Assembly: GCA_008692225.1 (NCBI GenBank)
Contig: VICG01000001.1
Coordinates: 1,476,501-1,540,500, forward strand
Source: Monilinia fructicola
Lineage: Eukaryota; Ascomycota; Leotiomycetes; Helotiales; Sclerotiniaceae
Direction: 5' to 3'
Length of the DNA stretch: 64,000 nt
Shown: positions 22,720-35,515 of the stretch, one piece after another
Position numbering within the stretch: position 1 is the stretch's first letter
How the letters are laid out: every line of letters begins with the position of its first letter
Translations under genes and position numbers: made by a program
Notes under the pieces: model-generated
Databases searched by the model: none
What the model was told of the DNA's origin: nothing
What the model saw: only the letters and a program-made list of their open reading frames with translations

Positions 22720-22782
<63 letters not shown>

Positions 22783-23463
22783 TCTCACGCACTCACTCCA
22801 TCCAAAATCAAAACTTATCTTCAAAATCATTTGCAACTCAAATCATCTTCAACTCAAATCATCTTCAAAATCAAATCATCTTCAACTCAAAATCTCAAAT
22901 CATCTTCAAAATCAACTTCATCTTCAAAATCAAACCATCTTCAAAATCAAGCCATCAATTTATCCATTTCTCAAGCCTCGACCCCATACAACCCCCAACA
23001 CCCAGTGATCCATGAAGAAGAACGTATGTATTGGATACCACGAGCCAAAAAAAATATATATATATATATTAAGGTATCCATAGCCCAGATCCCATATCCC
23101 AGGTGCCGATCCGTATCTATATTTTCCCCATTCACGATCCCATCCGATCCGGTGCGAGACCGAATCGTGCCCTTCGTCCCCTCGCGCCCTTTCCGTTTCC
23201 CTTTTCCCACAAAGCACAAGGTAGCCGCCGCATCACGACCATCTCTCCCGTTCCATGCAGCACCACCTCCCTACTATACTTATTATTACAAGGATCGTGA
23301 ATGTAGATATTATATAGACAGAATACGTGAATTATGTGCCTCTCTGATTGTTGGGGATTCCTTCTCCTCTCCCAATCCATTCCAAACAATCAGCTAACCC
23401 CCCCCCCCAAAACCATGATAATTCCATTGCTATCCACCGATCGCCATGTTACTCCGATCCTTT
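21361..23463. repeat. Intergenic region dense in microsatellites
   Basis: No gene is supported; open frames here are translations of simple repeats. In order: ATACA pentamers (21811-21836), CATC tetramers (about 22190-22223), CCAA tetramers (22292-22328), CCCAT pentamers (22401-22464), TGGC/TGGT tetramers (22680-22711), a TC tract (22721-22744) directly followed by a CA tract (22744-22778), a degenerate AATCATCTTCAA repeat (22840-22960), and a C run near 23398-23408. Most lie with the pyrimidine-rich strand on top. Confidence 0.8.
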
Positions 23464-26400
23464 CTACAATACACACAGGCCTGTAAAACACCAAGAGACT
23501 TTTTTTGACCAAGGAAATTCGTTCATGTAACGACCAGTTGCATATATTAGTAAAGTGAAAAAGATAAATGTATGTGTCAAGAGCCTTCTTTCAACGAGGA
23601 TGGTCAAGAGACGAACTTCACTAATCCTTCCATCCACGAGTTCAGCAGAGCTGCCAAGATATTCGGGATTGTTCTCCGGAGGATTAATGGTGTGGATGTG
23701 GTGCTGGGAAACATATCCCACACTGGTTGGCCGCTCATTCCCGTACGCCTCCGTGAAATTTCCAAAAGAAGTGTTTCGAGAGTGCCCATATCCCTCTTGT
23801 CCCGCTATGCTTGATCTGGCGGAGGTGTCAGAATGTCGCTTATTTGAATTCGACCTTTCAAATGGAAGTCGTGAAGTGAGTGAGTTTTGAGGCGTGTGAT
23901 GACTACTACCTGGAATGCTGAAATCAACACTTGTGTTCTGTGACTTGCGACGGGAGCTCTTTCGTGGTACTGTAGGCGCGATCGCGTTGGAAGGTTTGAA
24001 ATCATGTTCGGGATTGGGTCGCCAGCTCGTGAACCATGAGGTATTCTTGAACTAGCCTTGGATGGAAATCGACTAGGCAACTCCATACCGCCCTCGGGAA
24101 TGTTAAGTCCTTGCAGCGAGGGAGGAAGATCAGAAATCCTAGTCATTTCGAACTCGTCTTCATCATGGTAGCTGTGTCCGTCATCTGATCCCATAGGGCT
24201 GACTAATTCCCCGTCATCATCGGAAGCTGCTCCGTCTACGTGCGATGGGCCAGCTTGTCCTGACGGACCAGCCACCTCCACTTCATCTTCAGAATCGGAA
24301 TCAATTGGGCCATGTCGAATCGCTCCCGTAGCAAACAGGAATCCCTTCGGGCGGCGACTCATCGCCAGGTGTATTCCTTGCGTTACTCATTCCTGGCGGC
24401 ATCCTCGAACTTCTCACTACCTCAAACCCTTTGCCTTTTTCCTTGGTTTTGCCTTTAAAGAGGCCCTTGAACCAACCCACCGCAGATGCAGGGATTCCTG
24501 TAGGATCTGTTGGGCCGGTCTTTATTCTACGACTAGGTGCTTCTGCATTCAAAGCAGGCCCACGAACCCATAGTAGAAGTCGACTTCTCGTGTAGTGTAA
24601 TCTGCTTTTGATCGGTTCAGCTCTAGCGGTGCTCCGTCTAACGTTTGTTGCTGAGACGGACTGTTACGGCCAGAGATCGACGGCCCCTCGAATGGCTCAA
24701 TGGCATCAGGATCGGCGGGTGGTGATTCATGGTGGCTCGATCGCCTATTAGTCCAATCCCCACTAGCCCACACGACCTCGGACTTCTCGCTCCTGGAGAA
24801 TAAGCATCTGCCGTTGGTCGACGGAATCTAGGAGGCCGGTAGTAAGGATCGGCTGCATCGGTGGTGTCCAGGCCCAAGATGGCGCCCTTATTACGTCCTC
24901 GGCCGCTTGGTGCTGCAGCCGAGGGCAGGAATGAAAACGTGCTGGTCCCTCCTGGTGTTGTTGGGGTATAAGAGCTTGGCGCAACGCTGCCAACGCGATG
25001 TGCAGGGCATTGCACCGAAAGCATCTACCGCCATACCATCGAGATTTGTACTTTGTCTGGTTAGCAATTTACCAGAACTACCGGCAGATTGGCTTCGAAG
25101 CCTGCCTCCCTCGACTAGATATGACTTTCTATCTTGCTCGAAAGCATAGCGGCGCTCGACAGCTGACTTTGACGCGATGCGGCGTCCCGGCGAGGTAACC
25201 TTCTCGACAACTGTTCTCATGCCAAAAACTTTGGATAGGCCGCCTCGAGCTGCGCCGCTCTCGTCACCTCCAGCCCCCCGCAAGTCTGGCAGCAACTTCA
25301 ATGATTGTCTGAATCGCATTCAGCATAAAGCCAAGGATGAGCACAATAGCATGCATTAGGAGAATCGCATAGCCAACCCATCCCTTTGGCCCCTCCGTAA
25401 TACCGAGCGAAGGAGCGAATGCTATCATTAACAAAATAGTTGAAAAAGCGCACAAGCGGCGAAGAAGGTGTGGTAGGCATTCATTGATGTCGGCGAATGG
25501 AACGGGCGAAACGCGTGTAATGTCAATATCGTGATGACCTCGCAGATCGCAAGAAGAACGAGCTGAGCAATCCCAGACGGTTGGACGGCTCCGATCGAAA
25601 TTACGCGGAGAAATGTCAGGAGGACCGGTACAAGGGCGAAGGGAGCCGCATTATCCGAATATGTGTTGTACAATGATCCGTAAGTGAGAACGGTGGGAGA
25701 TCATCGAATAAATAGGATTTGGGCCGTGTCGTTGCAATCAGGTACAACAGGTAGATGGCAAAAATGATGATTACGATTAGCATGAGTAAAGCCAAACCGG
25801 TCGCATAGGCTGGTGACTTGGCAGCCTCGACTAGTTGAAACATGGAAAGAGCAACGATGGGGAGCAAGAAATAATTAAACACAACGCGAATCACATTTCC
25901 AACAGAAAATGGCATGTTTTTCTTCCTCAGATCCTCTTCTTGAGTGCCCATGAGAAGTCTCCACATCCAACGCATTGCGAATCCAATCTGTATAAGTACG
26001 AGGACGACTCCAATGATGGCCAGGAGCCAGACACTCATCCCGGCCCAAACATCGTCGGCTTCTCCCATTCCAATCAGCTGCCTCATCCGATCAAGACCAT
26101 AGGTTCCATTCACCACGTATATATCCCATCTACCAGGCTGTCTTTGTAGGTATTGCTGATGAAGCTTTCGTTGAACATCAAAGACGACCAGGATACTTTG
26201 CTGACGATGGGTTGATAAAACCAGGGTAGTTAAGCGTCAGGCCCCCAGTAAGAGTCACAAATTGGATGTATTGCAAGCAATCGCCGAAGCCAGGCGTGAC
26301 CAAACGGAGAAGATCAGCATCTCGGCCATAATTTGTTGTCCATCGAAAGATATCGTTAGTGCCCCACGGACTGTATATTCCTGCGAAAGCAGTTGCAAAC

Positions 26401-27369
26401 CCGACACACACTAGCACGATCATAGGGACGTACTTCACAACTCCCGCTAAATTGCTTCCAATGTCAGGCGTAATGTCAGCTGATATGCAGCCGATAGCGT
26501 AGCAGCAGTATCGCCGTTCTTAATCACCATCGTGGCAGTGAACGAAGTGAAAGCATAGGAAGAATAGAAGTTGTTGTTAAACCCAAAGGAGGAAAGGAGT
26601 ATGGGTCCCACCTAGAACAAATTAGCTCTTTATGAAACACAGCAGATATCGAATCTCTGCTTACCTTGACGCATTGAAAGAGGGGCCAAAGTGGGCATGA
26701 ACCGTTGACAAGCTGATTACAGAATTCTACATACTCGTTGTACGGTTCATAGGTTAGCACTGTAACCTTATTGGAGAGCGTCGTAAGCTTGTGAGAATCT
26801 GGATCGGGTTGGTCTGCAATCTTGCCATTGTAGGTGTCGGATGAGTTGCTCTGCCAGTACGCGGTGTCGTTGGATGGCGGCGGGGAAATTGGAGGTGATC
26901 CTGGGCCCGATCCCTTAACGTCACCCCATACCTGGACCGCAAGGTTATGAGTTGGTTCGGTGGTGTTGAACACCGCCCACAGAAAATATGGAACGAATTG
27001 TAAATTATAAGGCTCGTTACCCTGATAGCTCTCTTCCAAGCAGTTCGAGAACTCTATGAACACGGCAGACACCGGGGCGATCCAGCAGGTTGAGATGAAT
27101 ACAATGAGAAGCATCCAGGCGCCAGAAGAAATTTTCTTAGGGGCCCTCAACCGAAGACAGGATGTGTGTGTCTGGTCTTGCACAGAACGTCGAGGGGGTG
27201 AATGAGATCGATTCGCGGATGGCTCGCCTTTGTATGTCGTCCCCCTTATCTTCTCTTGCTGCCAACAGTCCGCGGACATTTTCAATGTGGTATTTGGAAG
27301 AGTCGTTCGATCATGGTCAACATGGGAATCCGGAATGACCTGGGCTTCGTCTCTCGAGTTTCCTGGCAT
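23464..27369 (-). CDS. TRP-like / ML-like domain membrane protein (Flc/Spray type), frame broken by many indels
   Basis: Conceptual joining of minus-strand frames gives about 1,200 residues of the fungal TRP-like family (ML-like domain plus TRP), whose members include yeast flavin carrier proteins and Neurospora Spray. They act in calcium homeostasis and cell-wall integrity in ER, vacuolar or plasma membranes. A hydrophobic leader (WMLLIVFISTCWIAPVSA) precedes the luminal ML-like part with VFIEFSNC and LTYEPYNEYVEFCNQ. An intron at 26612-26664 follows, then conserved ISADITPDIG, NYGRDADLLRLVTPGFGDCL, about nine membrane segments, and a long disordered cytosolic tail with GPSISGRNSP and ATGAIRHGPIDSD. 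Frame changes of one base occur near 26500, 26219, 26121, 25695, 25445, 25277, 24999, 24777, 24569, 24332 and 23978. No other stops intervene up to 23464. Start is taken as the ATG at 27369; the true 3' end is uncertain. It could be a pseudogene, but poor sequence quality is likelier. Confidence 0.85.
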
Positions 27370-29539
27370 TGGTAGTACGATTGAGCGTACCCAGCGACGA
27401 GCTTTAGTTACGGCTAAAGCATACGAGGTGGTGATTTGATCGACTAGTTCAGAAAGCCATGATGATGTGGTCGCCGTCACAGATGAGCGAGAGTCCCTAT
27501 TGGTGAACGATTCGGCCGTATTTAGTGTATTCCAAACTCCAAATGCACTGTATGATGGCTGGCTCCTTCTGAAACACCTAACCCAACGTAGATTTTGTTG
27601 GCAAGCGCTACTGAGGTCCCGAATTTATTTGATAGACGGCAAGAATTAATAAGGTCACGGCGACAACTGATCGATAGACCAATAAATGGAACGGCTTCAA
27701 TGACAGAGATTTGTTGATGGTAACTTGGTATTGTGATACAGCATGGTATGCTTTACAATAGAAGCTCGAGAAGTATGACTGTATGAGAAGGAGGACGTGG
27801 ATGAGATCTCGTAATTGCGGGTTTTGGATGAGCCACTAGAATCAAAAATGTTTCTGGATAGGTAGGTATCAGCTTACTTTTCGACCAGTCTTATATTTTT
27901 ATTATATAAGAGGGGCTTTTGTTTCAATGGGTGAATGAATGGGTGAATGAATGAATGGATGGATGGAAGGATGGATGGATATAATATTGGATATAATATT
28001 GGATATAATATACAAGAGATAAACTGTAATATCATATCTATTTACGTATGGATGCTCAGGTGGTACCTACCAGGTAGATGTTTCTCTTACTCCCACCACC
28101 CGCGGACCTTGGATGACTTGATCATTAGTAATATAGCAAAAGTACAGTATGCAAAGGACACACACAGCCAGCAGAAGTCTACAGTACACAGTGTACTCCG
28201 TACACAGAATCACAATGACACCCGTGGACCGAGAAGATAACTTTTATTTTGAGTTGCTTTAATCTCCTTGCCTGTGAACTTTGTTGTCTGTTAGAATTTA
28301 GATAGCGACCTAGGAGTCGATAATGAGTTAATTACAGCTGGAGCGACTGTCCAGTGTCCACGGGGATTGATTGTATACTACTACCTAGGTGTGTCTAATT
28401 TTACAATCACTATCGACTACCTACCTACTAGGTAACCTACTTGCTAGGTAGGTATTTACAATCTATAATCTACTCGAGTATAATCTATAATATATATACT
28501 GCTCTAGTATCTACCCACTTAGTAAACAATAATTATACAATTACCTAGTCCCTCCCTAACTGGTAAGTATTTACAAAGTACCTAGGTAATGATAACAATA
28601 TTACCTACCTACCTACCCTTCTATTTTACCTTGTACCTTTTTTATACTTTTTTTATGCTTTTCATGGGTGGTGTGGCTGTGATTTCTTAATTCATCTAAA
28701 CGGTCGATCTCTCGAACCGCAATGTGTGTTGATTGGCGTAGCGACGAAGGATACTCCGTAGACTCTAAAAATAATCCCTCCCCCCCCCCCCCCAAAGCAT
28801 CGCAGGGGTTCTGGATACGGATGTTGGTGTTTCCAAGATGCATCAAAACAGCTAGCTGCATGCTCCGTAGGTAAAAGTAGTGTGTGTGGGTGGATAGGAA
28901 ATTTAAGATTTTGGTGGATCCATTACTGTGTGAAAGCGACCCCTTGCCTGGAGAGAGGAGAGTATCAAAAGAATCAAACGGTACCTACCTACTACCTACC
29001 TAGTATTTAGACCGGACAAACTTTCATAGTTCCTTAGTAAATTACATACTCCGTATACACTTTACTTTATATTCATGCTTTTTTCTTTTTCGGAGAACTA
29101 ATCATACATTCAATTACACAATCTTATATTAATAGCTCTTAGCACATCGGATATATAAGCCACCCCATGATGCTAAAGAAGGGAAAGAGCTGTGAATTTC
29201 GTGGAGGCGATGCATTTCTGTCGGCGTGCAATTGTTAGAATGATCAGAGGAAACTCCAGTACCTACATTAGGTAGTTCGAAGACTAGAGCTAATTCAAGT
29301 TCATCCTAGATAACTTGGGGCTCGGAATCGGACGATCGATGCTCTCCACATAAAATGTCGATTTTATGGTAATCATGCTGATTGATGCCAGCCAAAAAAA
29401 AACTCCAGTACAATAATGGATATCTTTCCGTCATGCTATTCGCTAGCACTCGGATTCCAGTATATGCGCCGTGCGCCTTGCACCCATGTATCGTATGCTC
29501 TTTATAGCAAAAATCCTCATATGTCCAAAAGCTTGCTTT
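27370..29539. other. Intergenic region with short tandem repeats
   Basis: Holds the promoter of the TRP-like gene and the 3' flank of the next minus-strand gene. Repeats: degenerate GAATGGGT and GGAT units (27931-27980), three copies of a 12-mer ATAATATTGGAT (27980-28010), several TACCTAGGTA-type palindromes (28384, 28436-28450, 28578), TACTCCGTA motifs (28195, 28751, 29048) and a C tract of about 15 (28779-28793). I see no coding sequence. Confidence 0.6.
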
Positions 29540-32500
29540 TTATCTCCTTACGGATCCCATTCGTGAAGCCACTTTGACTGGTGCCGGTAATGATTTGGCA
29601 AATGTATCCCGTTCTAATTAGGCCAATTAGCAAATGAAACCCTAATGTCACCTTCAATGCGAAATCCTTCGCCGGTTCATTGGACTGGATGAAACTACAG
29701 TTTTACCAGGAAGCCAGGAAACCGGGGATCTCAAAATTGGGGCGTGGGTAAAAGTAACGGGAAAACAAAACGTCGCACATACCCGTTTCTGTATCAAATA
29801 CGACTGTGATATCATCATGCTCGCCGGGGTAGTCAGGCATCTTGAAAAAAAAAAACATTAGCCAAATTGATACTCGATGTTCGTCGTCGTAAAAAAAAAA
29901 TTGGTGTCCAAGGAAGTACTTACATCCAAATTGACAAAAGCACTATCCAACGCAGCAGTTCCCTCGCCACGAGGCTTTGGCATGGCGAATTTTGCATCAA
30001 CTATGCGCAGGGAGAACTTCCCACTCTTGTTTGAGCTCTCAAATGTATCTGTGGACTTCAAAGTGAAGCCCATACAGTCTCCGTGGTTGAAGTTTTCAAA
30101 GAAGGCAAGCAACTGCACAATTTTTTCTTTTTGAACCAATTGAACCCTTGTAGTGGCAGCATCCCATTTCTTGTAGATAGGTACTACCATTCTTCGTCTC
30201 GAGATGTTGAAAGATGATGCCTTTCCATCAAATGAGACGACGAATCCTGTCAAGGCTGTTTGGAAAAGATGCAGCTCTTTTAGGCTGGGAAACACATAAG
30301 TACGAGTTGTTTCCGCTCTGGCAACTGTCCCCAGCACCTCGGAGAATTCCTTGGGAGACAGATTTGACGGCTGTGCTTGAGTAGCCATTATGGTCATATC
30401 TCGTGCTGAGGTTGTCTCTCAGTATCTTCAATTCATTAGTTGAGTGTAGATCAAGCCGAAGCTTCAAACTCTCCCGGGTCCAATATTAAATCGATCCGTG
30501 AGTGTACCAGTTTTAAAATCCATAATGACTCGCAGATGTTCGGAAAGAACGGTCTTGGTGTTTTGGATGTCCAAAGCATCTTCGTTAATTATCCTGACAC
30601 TTTGCCATTCTAACCCTCCGAGACGCGGTGCTAGGCCCCCTGGTTCCTCGATGACAAACGATTGTATGGGAACTTCACCATACAACAGTCTCTTCACGTC
30701 CAATCACTCCACCCGTGAGTAGGGCATGCAATCTAGCTCTCTGATCGGGCTCGTCGAATGTAAAGACCATCGAGGACCTGAGGTTTCCATCATCAATCTT
30801 CAGCAGGAGTGCTGGGGTGCCCATTATCACCCCGCAAATGACTGAAGTGAATGGGGGTCGTGGGTAAGATATCTTGATCAATTCCCCGTAAATTTTTGGT
30901 CATCTTTCCAGTCATAACAGCAAGTCGGAACCCCCTATGCTTCTTTCTGGGGCCTGTAGCTGCTTTCTCCACGGTGCTCTTTTCAAACAACCTTACCTCG
31001 CATTTCGGCACTGGTTCTGCTGGGAACGACTGTGCGTGCTTTTCTTGGCCGAAGCATTGGAAAACCTTGACGGTCATTTGAAAGATCATATCTTCGTCCT
31101 CGAGTCTGGCTAGACTTTGCCTTACACTGTTCTGAAAGTCATAAGAGCCCCTGAGACTCCGAAAATCTTGCGGGGTACAGTTTATTTGAAGCTCGAAGCC
31201 TCTCGGAAGCTTGATGTTCAGTGAGTTATTCTTTTGAATCCAAGACACATCGTTCCACGTGGGACCGCGAGTTTTGTCGTGCTGAATCATGAGTTTCAAG
31301 GTGCCACTTTGATTGGTGATTACGAAACTCAAATCTTCTTCATGACTTTCTCGAACGACAGACAGAAGGCAAGGGCAACGATAATGCTGGGAAGCTGCTT
31401 CCTCCAACAGGTATACATCAACAAAGTGACGTCCATATGTGAAACTTGTGCCCGAGTCACCTAATGGAAGAGATCCAGATAAGTTTAGGGTGGTATTAGG
31501 ACGTTGTAGTGAAAGTAATGATCGATCGCCTTCATCCTTCGTCCATATTTGATTATCAATACCTTGAGGCAATGGTGCATCTTCACCCGATGGTGGGAGA
31601 ATGTTGTTTCTCTTCATAGACTGCATTTTTTCTGGGATCAGCAAAAACTGGTTCACTCCATATTCATCGATGCTTACCATTGTCAGCTTTTTCAAGCCAG
31701 ATAAAATTGCTAGCCGTGATTCCAAAGCATCATTAATCATGTTGTAGGAGGTGTCTGCATTCCTTTGATGGGTCATCTCGGGACATTGGGACATGGGCAG
31801 CAACCTTTTCCGTTAGCCAGCCATATGCCTTGGCCAAATTGGAATAAGCTTGCTGGCGAGCAAGCGAGCTGTTCTGCTTTGCCTCTGGATTCGTGGATCG
31901 ATCCCTGATGCTACTTTCCAGCTCGGATCGGCCTTTGAGAAACCACCACGACCCACTTCTGACAAGCTCTTCTAGTGAGCAAGATGAGAGTGGTTTCAGT
32001 GTCTCGGCTGAAAGTTCAAATAATTTGAACATATGAGATACACGTCTAGCAAAGTCATTTAGGGAATCATCCACCACAGCCATTGCGGCATCTTTCAAAT
32101 TAAGAATTGGACCTCGTGAGGCGGGGACGGGAGAGGGGGCGGGACTGTTGACTGCACTAAAAAAGCTTGCCGTGAAAGATTTTGAGAAAGATGGAGGACT
32201 CCCTTCTGTGGAAGTAGGGTTTGACTTCCCACTTTCGCTAGGTGTCTCTGGTCTCTCAAATGAATTCGTCAGAAATCCTGGCGAAGAGCTTAACGTTACA
32301 TTGTTATTCGCATTTGGATGCACTGCTTCTTGTAGGAAGGATTCTCATTTGCTGTCAAGGCAGCCAGGGCGAGATCTCGTTCATTAAAGTGACCTGACAC
32401 CGCCCTTACGAATGCTTTGCCTTCCGACGCACGCATGGCCGCTTCTGTCTTGGCAGCGAACGAACTATACGATTCTCTCTTTTCATTACCATTATAACTC

Positions 32501-33121
32501 GGCTCGTTTCTTTGATTGCCATAGGGTTGAGAAGGCTCGTTGTCGAGGGGAGAGTCATCATCTGCTATGGTCGTGAAGCCTGTTTGTGTACGTCGTAAAG
32601 GCCCTGGCTTAAACATTTCGGGGTCCCCATATCTACTCGCAGGTTCCTGTGAGCCATAAGCTGGAGGAGGACCAGGCCTTCCGGTGTGTTTTTTGCTGTG
32701 GAATTGTAGCCGCTCGACTTCGCAGAGATTCTGCAATCTCGACTGTCGGGGAAGCACATTCGTCACCCCCTTCACCAATAACTTCTGGATGTGCTTCTGT
32801 AAACCTCACCACTAGGCCTTTCCTACTCCGTTTTGGGCTCGTCGATCGATTGCGTTTAAAATTATTTATTTCGGCTGCCGTGGGCCATCGTCGCGCACTG
32901 GAAGTATCAATTCGGCCGAGAACAGGTGGTCGAGGAGGGGTATTTGATGCTGTGGATGAGGTTGTGTACAGTTTATCGGTAGGTCCATGAAGAAAGTCGG
33001 ACACCTCTTCTGCCGAGGATGGTTCTTTCTTTTCCTTTTCTTTTTCCTTTCCAAATAACTTCCCTATGAATCGGCCCTTGAGCTGTTTGTGTTCAAGCTC
33101 TTTCCTATCAGTTGCGTCCAT
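29540..33121 (-). CDS. Conserved fungal protein of unknown function, frame broken by several indels
   Basis: Minus-strand frames join to about 1,090 residues. Introns fit at 31621-31677, 29841-29923 and 29614-29782; the last exon encodes a basic end (KVASRMGSVRR) and a TAA at 29540. The N-terminus is Lys/Glu-rich (GRFIGKLFGKEKEKEKK) and, with the next 350 residues, looks disordered and Ser/Pro-rich. A helical region follows (LKDAAMAVVDDSLNDFARRV, then SWWFLKGRSELE and QQAYSNLAKAYGWL). The C-terminal half is beta-rich; blocks such as SSMVFTFDEPDQRARLHALL and ITVVFDTETERDTFAKSLP resemble the ends of PH-like domains, which is only a guess. One-base frame changes occur near 32691, 32330, 31766, 30888, 30706, 30474 and 30403, both insertions and deletions. 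I recognise it as a type seen across filamentous fungi but know no function. A pseudogene is possible; sequence error is likelier. Confidence 0.75.
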
Positions 33122-33929
33122 CTTCCCATGAAAATTGTTGATTTACTGGATGGTTGGAAATTGTAGTGAAAAGCAATGGAACAGATAACAGCGAAGTAGG
33201 TACCTTGTGTATGAAATGGGAAATGGGAACTCCAGCGTCTTCCCAGGAACGACTGAAGAGATGGATGGAATGGATATTAACGAAAGGATCAAGATGCGAA
33301 TTGTAAATTAACGGATGATTTATTAAACTGTAATTGTAATTGTAATTGCAATTGTGATTGTGATTGTGATTGTAATGAAATTGATAGTATTCATTATTTG
33401 CGCATCCAAAAGTTCGGGGTTTGTTTTATCTGGTCAATATCCCAGCTGGAGGTGATAATTAAGGAAGATACGGTATCTCTGCTGTAAATCCAAATTACGG
33501 TGAAATTGAGGCACAGGCAAAGGACTTCCTAGGTAAAAAGGTGCTTGACAATCGAAAGCCCAAATCTCGTGGATCCTTGCTGGGAACGTGTTTCAAGGAC
33601 CTTCTATTTCATTTAATCGGCCTGCGACTCGTGTATCAAAGTTTCTTCAGAAATGAATGATGAGCCTCAATGAGGTAGATGGGTGGAGACAATAATCGTT
33701 GTGTGTCAATAGGCTGCATGCTATAGACTGCGTGTGTGTGTGTGTGTGTATCTAATATATATAGATATATATATAGACATGTATATGCTTTCAAAGGATG
33801 CAGGTTATATAGGTAGGGTAGGTACGTAACCTAGGTAGGTGAGGTTTAAATTAAGAAGTTAACTTCAACGTACTTCGTATATCAGATTAAATGTCTGGTT
33901 TGAGATCGAATCATGCAAGAGGGTGATAG

Positions 33930-34155
33930 TAGTAGTAGTGATGATAATAATAGGAGAAGGGGTAGGAGTAGAGGAGGAGTCGAGGAGGAGTAGAAAAGGA
34001 GTAGGAGTAGAGGAGGAGTAGAGAGGAGGAGTAGAGGAGGGGTAGAAAAGGAGTAGGAGTAGAGGGGGAATAGGAGGAGGCGGAGGGGCGGAGGGGGCGG
34101 AGGAAGCGGAGGAGGAGTAGGAGTAGGAGTAGTAGGAGTAGGAGTAGTAGTAGAT
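33930..34155. repeat. Purine-rich GGAGTA/GGAGGA low-complexity tract
   Basis: About 225 bp with almost no pyrimidine other than T in GTA steps, built from variants of GGAGTAGAG and GGAGGAG. It shows a strong purine strand asymmetry. Confidence 0.8.
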
Positions 34156-35020
34156 ATATCTACCTACCTACCCACCGACCTACCTCCATACATACAGAGT
34201 ACATACATACATACATACATGCTACCTAGGTAGGTACATACCCGTGGACATAGTATTTACGAGGTAGGTATATAGATGTTATTAATGAAATGGAAATTCT
34301 CACATATTATCTAGATAATTAAGCATATTAGTTAGCCCTGGAGGTATATATATGGTATACCTAGTATCTAGTATGTAGTAAGGTTATCTAGTATGTATCA
34401 ACGATGAAAGAAACCTTGTTGGTCAGGTGTCTACTCATCTCTGTCATTCTTTGAATATCTCTCATCTAGTAGGTAGGTAGTAGTAGTTGGTATCTACCTA
34501 GGTACAGTAGTACTAGATACTACTCCGTAGGTAAGTACAATACTCGTAGTAGGTGGCTGTTCACTTATTCATGTCAATGACATTTCATACTTCGAGCTCC
34601 TTCTGTTACCACCCACCACCTGCCTACCTGAGTACAATCATCCATAGATGAATCTGGGAAGTCATCAATCAACACGCTAGTGACATCCTGGGTACTTGAA
34701 GATAATCAGATTATCTATAGTCCACGGGTACCTACTGTGATAATGAGTGAATGTGCGACTGTTTAAAGCATCGAGCTCTTGTGATCTTGATCGGATGAAT
34801 ATGATTGATTGTTCGAAGCATTGGGTGCTTCCAAGGGTTGTGATCTTGATTGATGGTGTGTGAGGAGGTGAGTATTTAAAGTATTGATTGTTTGTGATCT
34901 TGATCGTTCAAAGATGGTTGTTTAAGTGAATAAGTGAGGTAAATGAATGAGTGAGTGAAGCGACTGAAGCGAGTGATATACTGTACAGTGAATGAATGAG
35001 GCGAGGCGAGTAAATGAAGA

Positions 35021-35200
35021 GTGAGTGAAGTGAGTGAAGTGAGTGAAGTGAGTGAAGTGAGTGAAGTGAGTGAAGTGAGTGAAGTGAGTGAAGTGAGTGA
35101 AGTGAGTGAAGTGAGTGAAGTGAGTGAAGTGAGTGAAGTGAGTGAAGTGAGTGAAGTGAGTGAAGTGAGTGAAGTGAGTGAAGTGAGTGAAGTGAGTGAG
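35021..35200. repeat. 9-bp satellite, 20 near-perfect copies
   Basis: The unit GTGAGTGAA is repeated 20 times over 180 bp without visible interruption. Because the unit length is a multiple of three, the array is open on both strands (Ser-Glu-Val on plus, Phe-Thr-His on minus). The flanks carry looser GTGA/ATGA repeats from about 34920 to 35280, suggesting growth from a degenerate core. I see no gene around it. Confidence 0.95.
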
Positions 35201-35399
35201 ATCCATGGATAAATGAATGAGTGAGAACCTAGGTAAGTGAATGAGTAAAGTAAGTAAATGAATGAATGAGTGAGTAAGTACCTACCTAGGTAGTATCTTG
35301 GTAATATTTAAAGCATCGAGTATTTGTCGTTTTGACTTGAATCTCCAATCTACCAGCAGATATTCAAATAATATATGTACATATGTATACTGTACTAGA

Positions 35400-35515
35400 T
35401 ACATATATATATTCATGGGATATATATATATACATACATACATATCCATGGATACACATATATACATACATACATACATACACATATATATATACATACA
35501 TACATACATACTATT
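35400..35515. repeat. TACA/TATA microsatellite tract
   Basis: Alternating runs of (ATAC)n and (TA)n, broken by CATGGATA sequences. Confidence 0.85.

Noticed and set aside
22086..22836. Long open frames on both strands through the CCAA, CATCC, TC and CA repeats
   Set aside because: They are translations of simple repeats, open in several frames at once, without splice sites or conserved composition.
26470..26560. An intron explaining the first frame change in the TRP-like gene
   Set aside because: The only candidate (GTGATT to ATATCAG) is 48 nt, a multiple of three, so it would not change the frame.
35021..35200. CRISPR-like array
   Set aside because: The repeats are contiguous with no spacers and the organism is a eukaryote.
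34922..35212. Open frames encoding Ser-Glu-Val and Phe-Thr-His repeats
   Set aside because: They arise only because the satellite unit is 9 bp; no gene context or start region.
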